The translations under genes were made by a program, and so were the position numbers. Under the pieces are notes generated by a model. That model saw only the letters and a program-made list of their open reading frames with translations. It was not told the DNA's origin and did not search any database. Shown here piece by piece: positions 16,570 through 25,452 of a stretch of DNA of 64,000 bases. Location: positions 55,427 through 119,426 of the forward strand of contig JANXCW010000008.1 of NCBI GenBank assembly GCA_025059775.1. Reading direction: 5' to 3'. Source of the DNA: Armatimonadota bacterium (lineage in GTDB: Bacteria > Sysuimicrobiota > Sysuimicrobiia > Sysuimicrobiales > Sysuimicrobiaceae). Each line of letters starts with the position of its first letter. The stretch's first letter is position 1.

Positions 16570-18418
16570 ATGGGCGAGTCCAGAACCGTGCAGGTGACCT
16601 TCGCGGGTGAACCGCCCCGGCGTGTGGCGGTCCCTCCAGGAACCACCCTCCTGGAGGCCGCGCACGTGGCCGGGGTTCCCATCGAGGCCACGTGTGGCGG
16701 CCGCGGTCGGTGCCGCAGCTGCCGGGTCCAGATCCGCACAGGCCCCCCTCCACCTCCCACCCTGGCGGACCGTCTACAGCTGGGTGAGGACGAGATCCAC
16801 GAGCGGTTCCGCCTCGCCTGTCAGGCCGTGGTGTGGGAGGATGTGGGGGTCGCCGTGGCACCACCCCGGGAGGAGAGAGCGTTTCAGATCCTCACGGAAA
16901 CCCGTGGGGACGCCCTGGAGGAACTGGATCCCGGGGTGCGGAAGGTCCTCGTGCGGGGCTTTGGAGGCACCCGGGAGGAGACCGCGGGGGGCCGGATCGA
17001 GGAGCTCCTGCGGCAGCTCCCGCAGCCCATCCAGCGGGTGGAGGTCCTCCGCAGCATGGCGCAGCTGCTGCGGGCGCCGCCGGAGACGGTGACCGCGGTC
17101 CTCTACCAGGACCGCCTCCTCCAAGTGGAGGTCGGCGATACCACAGAGGAGCTGTACGGGTTCGCGGTGGACATCGGCACCACCACCGTGGTGGGCTACC
17201 TTCTGGACCTGCGGGAAGGAGAGGTGCGCGCCACCGTGGCCGCCTTGAATCCCCAGTCCAGCTACGGTGGGAATCTCATGTCCCGCATCGCTTTCGCCCA
17301 GCAGGAGCCGGGCAACGTGCGGAGGCTCCACACCCGGGCGACCCAGTGCGTAAACGGGCTTCTCGAGGAAGCGTGCCGTCTGGCGGGCACCAGCCGGGAT
17401 CGGATCTACAAGGTCGTGGTGGTGGGCAACACCATCATGCACCACCTCTTCCTATTCCTTCCTATTCCTAGGCGTGGACCCAAGTTCCGTGGGACAGGCG
17501 CCCTACCTTCCCCTGGTACGCACGCCGGTGCGGGTCCGGGCCCAGGAGCTCGGACTCCGGCTCCCTCCGCAGACACCCGTGCTTCTGCTGCCTCTGGTGG
17601 CGGGGTTTGTGGGCGCGGATGCGGTGGGGATGGTGCTGGCGACCCGGCTCTTTGAGGGCCGGCAGGTGCGGCTTGCCGTGGACATCGGCACCAACGCGGA
17701 GGTGGTCATCGGATCCCGCACGCGCATGGCCGCGTGTTCCGCCCCGGCCGGTCCCGCCCTGGAGGGCGCCCAGGTCCGGTGGGGCATGCGGGCCGCGCAG
17801 GGCGCGGTGGATCGGGTGTGGATCGGGGACCTCGTCCGCTATCGGGTGATCGGCAGAGGACCGCCTACCGGCATCTGCGGAAGCGGGCTCGTGGATGTGG
17901 TGGCGGGATTGCTAGACACAGGGGTGCTGGAGCCTTCGGGCCGGCTCCTGGTGGATCCTCCGGCACGAGTGCCGGAGGCGGTGCGGAAGCGGGTGACGGT
18001 TCTCCCCAATGGACAGCCCGCCTTCGTCCTAGCCACCCGGGAGGAGAGCGGGGTGGGAGAGGACATTGTGGTGACCCAGACGGACATCCGCCAGGTGCAA
18101 CTCGCCAAGGGGGCCATCCGCAGCGGGATCACGATGGTGGAGCAGTACCTGGGCGTGGAGGACCGGGACCTCGCGGGGGCCTTCGGGAACCACCTGCACC
18201 TGCCCAGTGCCATCCGCATCGGTTTGGTCCCGCCTCTTCCCCAAGAGCGCATCGCCTACGTGGGGAACGCCGCGGGGATGGGGGCCCAGCTCGTCCTGCT
18301 CTCGGAGCGGGAGGGTCGGCGGGCGGAGGAGCTGGCGCGCCGTATCGAGTACGTGCCCCTGGCGGCCCGGCCGGACTTCCACGAGGTCTTCCTCCGGTCC
18401 TTGCGGTTTCCGGAGTAG
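16570..18418 (+). pseudogene. Reductive activator of corrinoid proteins (RACE/RamA-like, 2Fe-2S plus ASKHA), frameshifted
   Basis: The first part has a ferredoxin-like 2Fe-2S domain (CGGRGRCRSC, Cys-x5-Cys-x2-Cys, with a later Cys in RLACQ) and the start of the ASKHA ATPase (FAVDIGTTTVVGYLLDL, NPQSSYGGNLMSRI, VVVGNTIMHHLFL). The second part, in another frame from about 17474, continues with DPSSVGQAPYLPLVRTPV, AVDIGTNAEVV and CGSGLVD. The break is a tandem 10-mer, TTCCTATTCC at 17449-17458 and 17459-17468; the intact reading would be IMHHLFLGVDPSSVGQ. Together the pieces equal a normal activator of about 600 residues. It would reactivate Co(II) corrinoid proteins with ATP and electrons. Start ATG 16570 follows GAGGA. 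Confidence 0.8.
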
Positions 18419-18494
18419 CGCCTTTGTCCGGGTCCCGCGGGTCGTTGGACGGGTCCTGTGTGGAAGGGCATACTGAGAAGCAGACGGTGTTCCG

Positions 18495-19340
18495 GTGCTC
18501 GGCGTGGCCTCTTTCCTGAGCACGATCTTTTTGGCCTCTGCGGTGGCCGGTCTGCTGGGCTCCCTCGTGGGCCTAGGGGGCGGCGTGCTCCTCGTGCCAC
18601 TGCTCACCGTGGGATTCGAGCTGGACTTCCGGCTCGCGGTGGGGACCAGCATCGTCTCCGTCATCGCCACGAGCAGCGGAGCCGCGGCCGCCTACCTCCG
18701 GGACCGGCTCACGAACCTCCGGGTAGGCGTGCTCCTGGAGCTCGCCACCACCCTGGGGGCTGTGAGCGGAGCCCTGCTGGCCCCGTGGGTGCGGGAGGAG
18801 GTGCTCTTCGTGCTTTTCGGTTTTCTCCTCCTCCTCTCCCTAGTGCCCACCGCCGCGAAGCTCGGCGAGGAAGTGCCCCGGGATGTCCGGAACGATGCCC
18901 TGGCCGAATGGCTCCGCCTTGCCTCCTCCTATCCGGACCCCGCCACGGGTCGCTTCATTCCCTACCGGATCACCCGCGTTCCGCTCGGCATGCTCATGAT
19001 GTACGGTGCCGGGGTGGCCTCGGGGCTGCTGGGCATCGGGTCCGGTGCGCTCAAGGTCCTGGCCATGGACACCGCCATGCGCCTGCCCATGAAGGTAAGC
19101 ACCGCCACCAGCAACTTCATGATCGGGGTCACCGCGGCCGCGAGCGCGGGGATCTACTTCTGGCGCGGGGACATCCCGCCCCTCCTAGCGGCACCCGTGG
19201 CCCTGGGAGTGCTCGCGGGCGCCACTGTGGGCGCGAGGTTGCTCGCGCAGCTGAGCAACCGGGCGGTACGGGGGGTATTCGTGCCGGTCCTGGGGCTGGT
19301 GGCGGTGGAGATGATCCTGCGCGGAGTGGGGAGGCTGTAG
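18495..19340 (+). CDS. TSUP family permease (TauE/SafE-like)
   Basis: A 281-residue integral membrane protein with about eight hydrophobic segments and the duplicated TSUP signatures: AGLLGSLVGLGGGVLLVPLL in the first half and ASGLLGIGSGALKVLAMD in the second. TSUP proteins export or import small sulfur-containing or organic anions (sulfite, sulfoacetate, sulfolactate); the substrate here is unknown. Start GTG 18495. It is coupled to the DUF1634 gene by a TAGTG junction; this pair is common. Confidence 0.88.
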   Translation: MLGVASFLSTIFLASAVAGLLGSLVGLGGGVLLVPLLTVGFELDFRLAVGTSIVSVIATSSGAAAAYLRDRLTNLRVGVLLELATTLGAVSGALLAPWVREEVLFVLFGFLLLLSLVPTAAKLGEEVPRDVRNDALAEWLRLASSYPDPATGRFIPYRITRVPLGMLMMYGAGVASGLLGIGSGALKVLAMDTAMRLPMKVSTATSNFMIGVTAAASAGIYFWRGDIPPLLAAPVALGVLAGATVGARLLAQLSNRAVRGVFVPVLGLVAVEMILRGVGRL

Positions 19341-19705
19341 TGAGGGGCAAGTCCGTGGAGGAACGAATCGGTCTGCTCCTCCGAGCGGGGGTTGTGGTGG
19401 CCGGGGCCGTGCTGATCCTGGGCCTTGTGGGTCTCTTCCCGCACGGCCCGCGGGGAGAACCTCCCCGCTCCGAGCTCTTCCGGCACGGAGCCCCCATCAC
19501 CCCCCTGCACCTCCTGCAAGGTCTCGCCCGCGGGGACTCCCTGGCCCTCCTTCAGATGGGGATCCTCCTGCTCATCCTGACCCCGGTCCTCCGGGTGGCC
19601 ATGACCGTCTTTGTGTTCGCCGCGGAGCGCGACTGGATCTTTGTGGGCATCACCGCGGGGGTTCTGGGAATCCTGCTCCTGGGGCTGGCGGGGGTGGGGA
19701 GATAG
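19340..19705 (+). CDS. DUF1634 domain membrane protein
   Basis: A 121-residue protein with three hydrophobic segments (about 14-33, 70-90 and 98-118). The layout (VEERIGLLLRAGVVVAGAVLILG ... LLQMGILLLILTPVLRVAMTVFVFA) is that of DUF1634 proteins, which almost always follow a TSUP permease gene. The GTG start at 19340 overlaps the TSUP stop by one base. It is probably an accessory subunit of that permease, from context only. Confidence 0.85.
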   Translation: MRGKSVEERIGLLLRAGVVVAGAVLILGLVGLFPHGPRGEPPRSELFRHGAPITPLHLLQGLARGDSLALLQMGILLLILTPVLRVAMTVFVFAAERDWIFVGITAGVLGILLLGLAGVGR

Positions 19706-19782
19706 CAGAATTCGATTGGGTGCGGCTACTTTGCCCCTCGGACGTTTCTTGAAGCCATGAAGGAGCTGAAAGGAGGAGACCT

Positions 19783-20646
19783 GTGCCGGCGGACATCGTG
19801 CTTCTGGGGACCGGAGTAATCCGTCCGGATCTGGAGCGCTCGGGCCCCGCCACCCTCCTTCGGTTCGGTCAGGAGCTCATCCTGGTGGACTGCGCGGAGG
19901 GTACGACCCTGCAGCTCCTGCGGGCGGGGGTTCCGCCCCAGCAGGTACAGGTGATGTTCTTCACCCATCTCCATGCCGACCACATCCTTGGGTACCCCTA
20001 CTTCGTGATTGCGGGCTGGAGCGACGGCCGGCAGGCCCTGCGGGTGTACGGCCCCCCGGGCACCGCGCGGATGCACGCCCTGCTCTTCGAGGAGATCCTC
20101 GCGGAGGATCTGGCGTACCGGCTCTCCCTAGGACGTCCCCCGAGCGGGCTGCTGGACGTGTCGGTGCACGAGCTTCACCCTGGCCCCGTGGACTACCCCG
20201 GGGAAGTCCGTATCTTCGCCTTCGAGACCGTGCACGCCACCTACAACCTCGCGTACCGGTTCGAGCACCCGGAGGGCTCCGCGGTGGTCTCCGGGGACAC
20301 CGCGTACTTCGAGCCCCTCGCGGAGTTCGCCCGGGGGGCGGATGTCTTCGTGTTGGAGTGCTCCCTGGTGGAGGGGGCGCGGAGGACTGTCTACCGTGGT
20401 CCTGAAGGGGAGCGGGTCTGGCAGCATCTCCAGGCCCAGCACCTCACCGCCCGCCAGGCAGGCCTGCTGGCCCGATCCGCGGGTGTTCCCCGCCTGGTGC
20501 TCAACCACCTCCCCCGCGGCGTGGACCCTGGAGAAATCGTCACGGAGATTCAGGGGGTGTACGATGGGGAGGTGGTCGTGGGGGAGGACCTCCTCGTGGT
20601 TCCCCTGCAGGGTCCACCGCTCCGTCTGTACCCTGTACGCCCTTGA
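19783..20646 (+). CDS. Metallo-beta-lactamase hydrolase, ribonuclease Z-like
   Basis: A 287-residue MBL-fold protein. Metal motifs are clear: FTHLHADHILG (HxHxDH) near residue 66, His in FETVHATYN, Asp in VVSGDTAYFEPL, and a C-terminal His in LVLNHLPRG. The opening VLLGTGVIRPDLERSGPATLL resembles RNase Z/BN and arylsulfatase-type MBL proteins, which process tRNA 3' ends or hydrolyse small esters. Without the full RNase Z exosite the role stays open. GTG 19783 has a strong AAAGGAGGAG site. The gene marks the left edge of the decayed region that follows. Confidence 0.78.
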   Translation: MPADIVLLGTGVIRPDLERSGPATLLRFGQELILVDCAEGTTLQLLRAGVPPQQVQVMFFTHLHADHILGYPYFVIAGWSDGRQALRVYGPPGTARMHALLFEEILAEDLAYRLSLGRPPSGLLDVSVHELHPGPVDYPGEVRIFAFETVHATYNLAYRFEHPEGSAVVSGDTAYFEPLAEFARGADVFVLECSLVEGARRTVYRGPEGERVWQHLQAQHLTARQAGLLARSAGVPRLVLNHLPRGVDPGEIVTEIQGVYDGEVVVGEDLLVVPLQGPPLRLYPVRP

Positions 20647-20664
20647 GCGTCCCGCGTCTGAGGA

Positions 20665-21034
20665 ATTCTACAAACGCAGCCAGGGCGCCCACCTCAGGCA
20701 GAACCTCCCGCAGCCCATATCCCCGCACCAGCAAATCCTGAATGGGGCGTGATGATGCCTATCGTCTTCAGCCAGTCCGGCATGATAATGCGGGGCACAA
20801 AACAGCCACCAGCCCGGTGGCCGCCGCCGCAGCGGTCAGGCTCACTGCCACCAGGCCGATCGGCGAATGGCCCAGGCCCATCCTGAACAATAGGCTGGAT
20901 GCCCCCAGCATGATCGCCAGCTGGATCAGGTTGATGGTGTAGTATGGCAGCAGCTTCCCCACCAGCATCACCGCCCGGCTCATCGGAGCCACCAACAGCC
21001 GACGGAAGGTTCCCTCCCGCTTTTCTTGCAGCAC
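20665..21034 (-). pseudogene. ABC-2 type transporter permease remnant
   Basis: The minus strand encodes an 88-residue piece, EKREGTFRRLLVAPMSRAVMLVGKLLPYYTINLIQLAIML...GHSPIGLVAVSLTAAAAATGL, matching the middle of ABC-2 (drug/polysaccharide export) permeases. Beyond it, pieces of the C-terminus lie in other frames: MPDWLKTIGIITP, then QDLLVRGYGLREVLPEVGALAAFVEFLRR. At least two frameshifts or small deletions separate them, and the first 200 or so residues are absent. A 17-bp tandem repeat at 21021-21054 lies at the broken 5' edge. Confidence 0.8.
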
Positions 21035-21054
21035 AGATTTTCTTGCAGCACAGA
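21021..21054. repeat. 17-bp perfect tandem duplication
   Basis: TTTTCTTGCAGCACAGA occurs twice without a gap (21021-21037 and 21038-21054). It lies at the truncated upstream end of the ABC-2 permease remnant. It is one of five short tandem duplications between 14.5 and 25.2 kb. Confidence 0.95.
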
Positions 21055-21126
21055 GCTGGCCAGCAGGCTTACGATCCAGAAGATACCTAGATAGTGTAAC
21101 CGGGGACGTTCTGCTGAAAGGTGTCC

Positions 21127-21156
21127 GGAATACTTTTCCAAGGAATACTTTTCCAA
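21127..21156. repeat. 15-bp perfect tandem duplication
   Basis: GGAATACTTTTCCAA is repeated directly (21127-21141 and 21142-21156). It lies beside the 3' end of the broken BTAD-regulator remnant. The unit has GGAA...TTCC ends, so each copy is itself partly palindromic. Confidence 0.95.
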
Positions 21157-21178
21157 GAAGAGGATGCGTGGCTGATGG

Positions 21179-21690
21179 ATGAGGCCGCAGCGATGTTCAG
21201 CCGGCGCTTCATTAGCGGGGCTGCGGCCCAGTCTTCGTACCGGTCCTCGGGCAGCAGCTCACCCCGGTAAAGCTCGAAGGCCCGGCGCAGGGCCTCCCCG
21301 TCCGGAGCGCAGGCGGACGCTGCCTCGAACTCCGCCACGTCCACCCACACGGCGCTTGGCGGACCGAGCCGGACCGACTCGGCCTCCCACGTGAGGAAGG
21401 CGGGACGCGCCCGGCGGCTCCGTCCGGGTTCCAGGACCCTTCTAGCGAAGTACAGGGCCTGGTGCAGGCTGTTGGTGGCCGCCGGAGGGTTCCAGGTCGG
21501 GCCAGAGGGCTTCCACGAGCTGGTCGCGGTGCAGCACCAGCCCGGGTGCCAGCGCGAGCAACTTCACGATGGCCGCCGCCTTGCGCAGGCGCCACGCTCC
21601 CGGCGGCACTTCCCGGTCTGCCACGTAGACCCGGAACCCTCCGAGCAAGAACACCCGCAGGTGGTGCAAGGGTCGTGCGTCCACTTCCAA
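21179..21690 (-). pseudogene. SARP/BTAD-domain transcriptional regulator remnant
   Basis: The minus strand starts like an AfsR/SARP-type regulator: LRVFLLGGFRVYVADREVPPGAWRLRKAAAIVKLLALAPGLVLHRDQLVEALWPDLEP, a winged-helix DNA-binding domain. The frame is then lost, and the next part (TNSLHQALYFARRVLEPG...) and the bacterial transcriptional activator domain (VWVDVAEFEAA...ALRRAFELYRGELLPEDRYEDWAAAPLMKRRL) continue in another frame. The protein ends abruptly near the 15-bp tandem repeat; the long C-terminal part usual for this family is missing. Confidence 0.8.
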
Positions 21691-21922
21691 ACTTGGGTGC
21701 GCCTTTCCTCGAGGCTTTCCTCCCCAGCCTAGTGCGGCCCGGGAAGTAGCTACAACACAGACCGCCCAGCTCCCTGCTGTGCGTGTAGCTCCTGGGGATC
21801 CGGGAGCGCCTCTGGAGTCCGGGAAGCTACGGTGCCAGACCGCCGCGATTCTTCGGGACCCCGGTCCCCCTCCACGCGTTCCGTGTCTCGTAGACAGGCT
21901 GCCAGCGTGTCGGAACGCGCGC
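21691..21922. other. Intergenic stretch without recognised features
   Basis: About 230 bases between the BTAD remnant and the DUF2207 gene. I see no credible gene, RNA or clear promoter here; a few short inverted pieces such as GTAGCTAC are too weak to call. Confidence 0.5.
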
Positions 21923-23776
21923 CTACCCTGCTCGGCTCCGGCCTCCTCCTCCACCTCCGCCGCCGCCCCTTCCAAACCCGCCGCCCGTGCGGGTGGATTT
22001 GGACAGGGCCCGGGAGAGGTTGTGGAAGTTCTGGAACGCCCTAGCCAGGGCGTCCAGGGAGGCGGGCCCTGCCGCCTGAAGCCCGCCGGCCGCGGAGGGG
22101 GAGCGGAAGGAGCGGAACCAGCGGGGCTGCGGAGGGGGTTGCCCGAGGTCTGTGGCCACCCGCCTGAGGTTCTCCAGGAGCTTTTCAGCCACTCCCAGGG
22201 CTGTAGCGTACACCAGGTAGGTCTCCCACAGCGGGAGCAGGTTGGGGCCTGCGTCCTTCATGGCGGAAAAGTCCACCAGGAACCGTCGGAAGGCCTCCCA
22301 CCGTCTGACCTCCAGGGCGGCCTCCGGAGTCCGGCGGGGGAGGCTCCAGGCCGCCACAGCTGCCACCAGCAGCCCCACCGGTGTCACCAGGGCTCCGACG
22401 AGGCCGCCGGTGAGCCAGCTTGCCAGCACCACGCCGACAGAGGCGACCACGAACACGTTCCGCGCCGTCTCGCTGCGCGGGTCGTCCAGGGGGAAGTGCC
22501 GCGTCTCGAACCAGCTCCGCAACGCAGCACCCCAGGGTTCCGCGAACCGCAGGAAGTTGGTCCTTCCGCCGCGTTCCCTCCGCCCCCATGCCTCGATCTG
22601 GTCTCCCGTGACCTCATCCCCCGGCCCCGCCTGGCGGAACACCACTTCCAACACCTGCACCTCGAAAGGCTCGAGGTCGCGCTCCCAGCCACCGCCCGCC
22701 GGCCGGCCCGCCAGCCGCGCGCGTCCTTTGTCCGTGAGCCGGTACGTCAGGTCCGTGGAGCGGAACAGTCCTGTTCCGAAAAGGCCCGGGCTTTCACGTT
22801 CCTCCACCTCCAGGTAGCCCAGCCGCGCCGCCTCCAGCAGGGTCGCGGCGAATCCCTGGACCAGGTCCTCCCTCCGGGGGCGGGACTGGGCCAGGATCGC
22901 GGACACCACCGCGGGCGGGAGGGGTCTGGGAGGCTCGCGCTCGTAGACCCCCTCGTAGTGAACCTCGGGCTCCTTCCCGTACGTCCGGTAGGTCCACACG
23001 TAGGCGCCCACGAGGGCGGCGGCGAGCAAGAGGGGCGCTACCGCCCGAGCCAGGTGTGCGAGTGCGCCCCGCGCCTGGCGGCGCTCGTCCCGGAGCAGGC
23101 TGTCGTACGTCTCGCCCCGCAGCAACGGGGCCGCGGGGAACACGGCAGGGTCCACCAGGACCCGGACCTCCACGGGCGAGTTCTCGGGCACCCTGCCCAC
23201 GGCCACGCGGGCGCTGGCGAAGTCAGGCGCGATGTGGAGGTCTCCCGGCTCCGTGCGGCTGTGGACGAAGACCTTGAACAGGTTCGGGCTGGGCTGCGGC
23301 AGCTGGAGCGCGACCCGCACCACCGCCACCGGCGCGTGGTCTCCCTCCAGGGCCTGCCAGTAGAACTGCGCCACGTCGGGGTACCGCTGGACCGCACGCT
23401 CAATCCGGTACCGGATCCGGAAGCGCCGGGTGGTGTCCTGCGCCCGGTACGTCCACCGCAGCACCTCCTCTGCCCCGACCCTGCGCTGCTCGAAGGGAAG
23501 CGCCTCCCCGGTGTCCGCGTCCCACACCCCCTCGTAGCGCAGCCCGTACGTGCCGTACCGCCCGCGGGTGGACCGGCTCACCTCCGCCCAGGAGAACGCC
23601 CCTCGGAACCGGAACGCCCGGACCTCCTCGGCGTGCGCGGAGCCGTCTGGGAGCAGGCGGAACGAAACCTCCACCTCGGGGTGGTCGTAGGACTTGGCCC
23701 ACCCGGCTGCGCCCCACAGGAGCACCGCAGCGGTCGCAGCCAGCACGGCCGGGACCCGCAGGCACCTCGCCCTCAT
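21923..23776 (-). CDS. DUF2207 domain membrane protein
   Basis: A 617-residue membrane protein. It has a signal peptide (VPAVLAATAAVLLWGAAGWA), a large extracytoplasmic DUF2207 domain (residues about 30-260: YDHPEVEVSFRLLPDGSAHAEE..., with a long beta-rich segment), a membrane helix near 265-285, a cytoplasmic winged-helix-like part, and a pair of helices (about 455-500). The C-terminus is the family's flexible glycine run (GGGFGRGGGGGGGGG). ATG 23776 is preferred over GTG 23788 because of its GGAG spacing. The divergent lemA gene is the usual partner. It looks intact although it sits in the decayed island. Function unknown. Confidence 0.85.
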   Translation of the reverse strand: MRARCLRVPAVLAATAAVLLWGAAGWAKSYDHPEVEVSFRLLPDGSAHAEEVRAFRFRGAFSWAEVSRSTRGRYGTYGLRYEGVWDADTGEALPFEQRRVGAEEVLRWTYRAQDTTRRFRIRYRIERAVQRYPDVAQFYWQALEGDHAPVAVVRVALQLPQPSPNLFKVFVHSRTEPGDLHIAPDFASARVAVGRVPENSPVEVRVLVDPAVFPAAPLLRGETYDSLLRDERRQARGALAHLARAVAPLLLAAALVGAYVWTYRTYGKEPEVHYEGVYEREPPRPLPPAVVSAILAQSRPRREDLVQGFAATLLEAARLGYLEVEERESPGLFGTGLFRSTDLTYRLTDKGRARLAGRPAGGGWERDLEPFEVQVLEVVFRQAGPGDEVTGDQIEAWGRRERGGRTNFLRFAEPWGAALRSWFETRHFPLDDPRSETARNVFVVASVGVVLASWLTGGLVGALVTPVGLLVAAVAAWSLPRRTPEAALEVRRWEAFRRFLVDFSAMKDAGPNLLPLWETYLVYATALGVAEKLLENLRRVATDLGQPPPQPRWFRSFRSPSAAGGLQAAGPASLDALARAFQNFHNLSRALSKSTRTGGGFGRGGGGGGGGGRSRAG

Positions 23777-23919
23777 GGCACACTCCACCTCGTGTGTCCC
23801 CCGCGTCCGGCCGCCCTCCCGCCCGCGGACGGCGGCCCGCGTGTCGCAGGGTTTCGCGGCAAGCCGTCGAACCTCCTACCGGCAAGGACGGCCAGACACA
23901 AGGTCGGAGGTCGGTTCCC

Positions 23920-24471
23920 ATGGCGGCGGCGGTGGCTGTGGCGGTCGTTGCTCTGCTCCTGGTGCTGTACGCGGTGGCGCTGTACAACCGCCTGGTGGTG
24001 CTGCGGAACCGGGTGGACAATGCCTGGGCCCAGGTGGACGTGCAGCTGCGGCGCCGGTACGACCTCATCCCCAACCTCGTGGAGGCGGTGAAGGGCTACG
24101 CCGCCCACGAGCGGGAGACGTTCGAACGGGTCACGGAGGCCCGGGCCCGGGCCATCGCCGCGGGCAGCGTCGGCGAGCAGGCACAGGCCGAGGACATGCT
24201 GACCCGGGCCCTGCGGAGCCTGTTCGCCGTGGCGGAGAACTACCCCGAGCTGCGCGCCAGCGAGAACTTCCGGAGGCTGCAGGAGGACCTGAGCGAGACG
24301 GAGGACAAAATCGCCTTCGCCCGCCAGTTCTACAACGACACGGCCCTGCTCTACAACAACCTGCGGCAGTCGTTCCCCGCGGTGCTCCTGGCGGGCGCCC
24401 TGGGCTTCGGACCTCGGGACTACTTCGAGGTCGCCGACCAGGCCCGGGAGCCCGTGGCCGTCCGCTTCTGA
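23920..24471 (+). CDS. LemA family protein
   Basis: A 183-residue protein with one N-terminal membrane helix (AAAVAVAVVALLLVLYAVALYN) followed by long helices. The family signatures are VLRNRVDNAWAQVDVQLRRRYDLIPNLVEAVKGYAAHE and AENYPELRASENFRRLQEDLSETEDKIAFARQFYND. LemA proteins are membrane-anchored with a helical bundle outside; their biochemical role is not settled. The ATG 23920 has GGAGG about 9 nt upstream. The gene diverges from the DUF2207 gene, a frequent pairing. Confidence 0.93.
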   Translation: MAAAVAVAVVALLLVLYAVALYNRLVVLRNRVDNAWAQVDVQLRRRYDLIPNLVEAVKGYAAHERETFERVTEARARAIAAGSVGEQAQAEDMLTRALRSLFAVAENYPELRASENFRRLQEDLSETEDKIAFARQFYNDTALLYNNLRQSFPAVLLAGALGFGPRDYFEVADQAREPVAVRF

Positions 24472-24734
24472 GCCGGGACCGCCTGGCCGCCCGCACCCAG
24501 GCACAGAGGGGCCCTGTGGCCTCCCCACCAAGGGCTGGCCCTCAAATAAGAGGCGCTTACTTAAGAGGCGGCTGTTAGCCTGCGGGTGCCGGACGCCCGA
24601 TCCGCTGGGGGCACCACGGACCGGGACCGCCGGCTCTGCGGGCACCGAGGCGGTGGTGCTGTGCTGCCGCCCCCCGCCGAACGCGAGGCGGGCCATCCGG
24701 CAGGGCGGGCCCCAGGCCGTCCACGGAAGGCTGC
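24472..24734. other. Intergenic stretch after lemA
   Basis: About 260 bases without a credible gene. It holds two close copies of AAGAGGCG (near 24548 and 24563) but no recognisable promoter or terminator. The downstream protein appears to lack its N-terminal part, so this may once have been coding. Confidence 0.4.
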
Positions 24735-25157
24735 ATGCGCGAGTGGCTGTTCAACGGCGTGTGGCGGGTCCAGGTAACGCGTGTGGACCCGCTGACGTCC
24801 CCGCGTGCCGGCTGGGGTGTCACCACCATCTTCCGAAACGGGCTGCGCCGGAACGCCAACCTGCTTAACACCGGCGTGACACCCGCCTTCCAGCTGGTCC
24901 TGGCCGACGGGTCGGTCATGGAGGTGCTCTGGATGCCAGGGGGCTTCGCCGACAGCTACTACCGGCGCCTGCCCCCGGGCGGTCAGATGGTCAGCCAGCT
25001 GAAGTTCTTCAAGGGGTACGTGGAGGGGCAGCGGCCCGTCAAGCTGCTCATCGAGGTGGAGCGCACCGGGATGGGCCGGGGCCTGTACTCGATCCCCGAT
25101 CCCAGCTTCCGCATCCGCCTGGACTGCAGCCGCATCCGCCTGGACTGCAGCCGCTGA
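24735..25157 (+). CDS. Stalk-domain-type C-terminal fragment, function unknown
   Basis: A 140-residue protein without a signal peptide. Its pattern (WLFNGVWRVQVTRVDPL, GWGVTTIFRNG, QLVLADGSVMEVLW, LPPGGQMVSQLKFF, RPVKLLIEVERTG, YSIPDPSFRIRLDCS) resembles the beta-rich C-terminal domain of secreted proteins that carry a copper-amine-oxidase-N/stalk domain at the front. Because such proteins are normally exported and longer, this looks like the surviving 3' part of a gene. The last 14 residues are an exact 7-residue repeat (RIRLDCS twice) from a tandem DNA duplication. I do not recognise a specific function. Confidence 0.45.
   Translation: MREWLFNGVWRVQVTRVDPLTSPRAGWGVTTIFRNGLRRNANLLNTGVTPAFQLVLADGSVMEVLWMPGGFADSYYRRLPPGGQMVSQLKFFKGYVEGQRPVKLLIEVERTGMGRGLYSIPDPSFRIRLDCSRIRLDCSR
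25110..25151. repeat. 21-bp tandem duplication in a coding 3' end
   Basis: Two identical 21-base units (25110-25130 and 25131-25151) lie in frame at the end of the stalk-type gene and encode RIRLDCS twice before a final Arg and stop. Being a multiple of three, the duplication keeps the frame, unlike those in the corrinoid cluster. Confidence 0.95.
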
Positions 25158-25228
25158 AGGCCGGGGGGGAAGGTTCCAGGGGCAGCACCGAGGGAGTGCG
25201 TTGTCGGCTCGCGTGGGAGCTGTCTGAC

Positions 25229-25400
25229 GTGGAGACCTTCGTGGTTTCGCTGGTGCACGTGCCGACCCCGGGCGACCCCGAGAGCTGGCAGGGTCGTGCA
25301 CGTGCGGACGGGAAGACGCCTGGCCTTCCGCAGCCTCGAGGAGCTGCTGGAGTTCCTGCGCTCCGCGGGCCGGCAGGAGCCAGAGGGGCCGGCGCCTTGA
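25229..25400 (+). pseudogene. Small protein of about 55 residues, frameshifted
   Basis: From GTG 25229 one frame gives VETFVVSLVHVPTPGDPESWQGR; another frame continues as HVRTGRRLAFRSLEELLEFLRSAGRQEPEGPAP to a TGA at 25398. Joining them with one added base near 25291 gives ESWQGRVHVRTGRRLAFRSLEELLEFLRS, a pattern of small soluble proteins with an ETFVVRLVHxQNxxWQGRV opening. Function unknown. The frame loss is consistent with the surrounding decay. Confidence 0.5.
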
Positions 25401-25452
25401 GGGACCGGCAAGTCCGGGGCCGATCTTTCCGTGTGACGAGGGAGGTGGGAAG

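Noticed and set aside
19705..19783. Sigma-54-like GG...GC before the MBL gene
   Set aside because: The interval between GG and GC is wrong by several bases, so it cannot be an RpoN promoter.
20742..20942. Small plus-strand frame inside the ABC-2 remnant
   Set aside because: The minus strand has clear permease sequence; the plus frame is its shadow.
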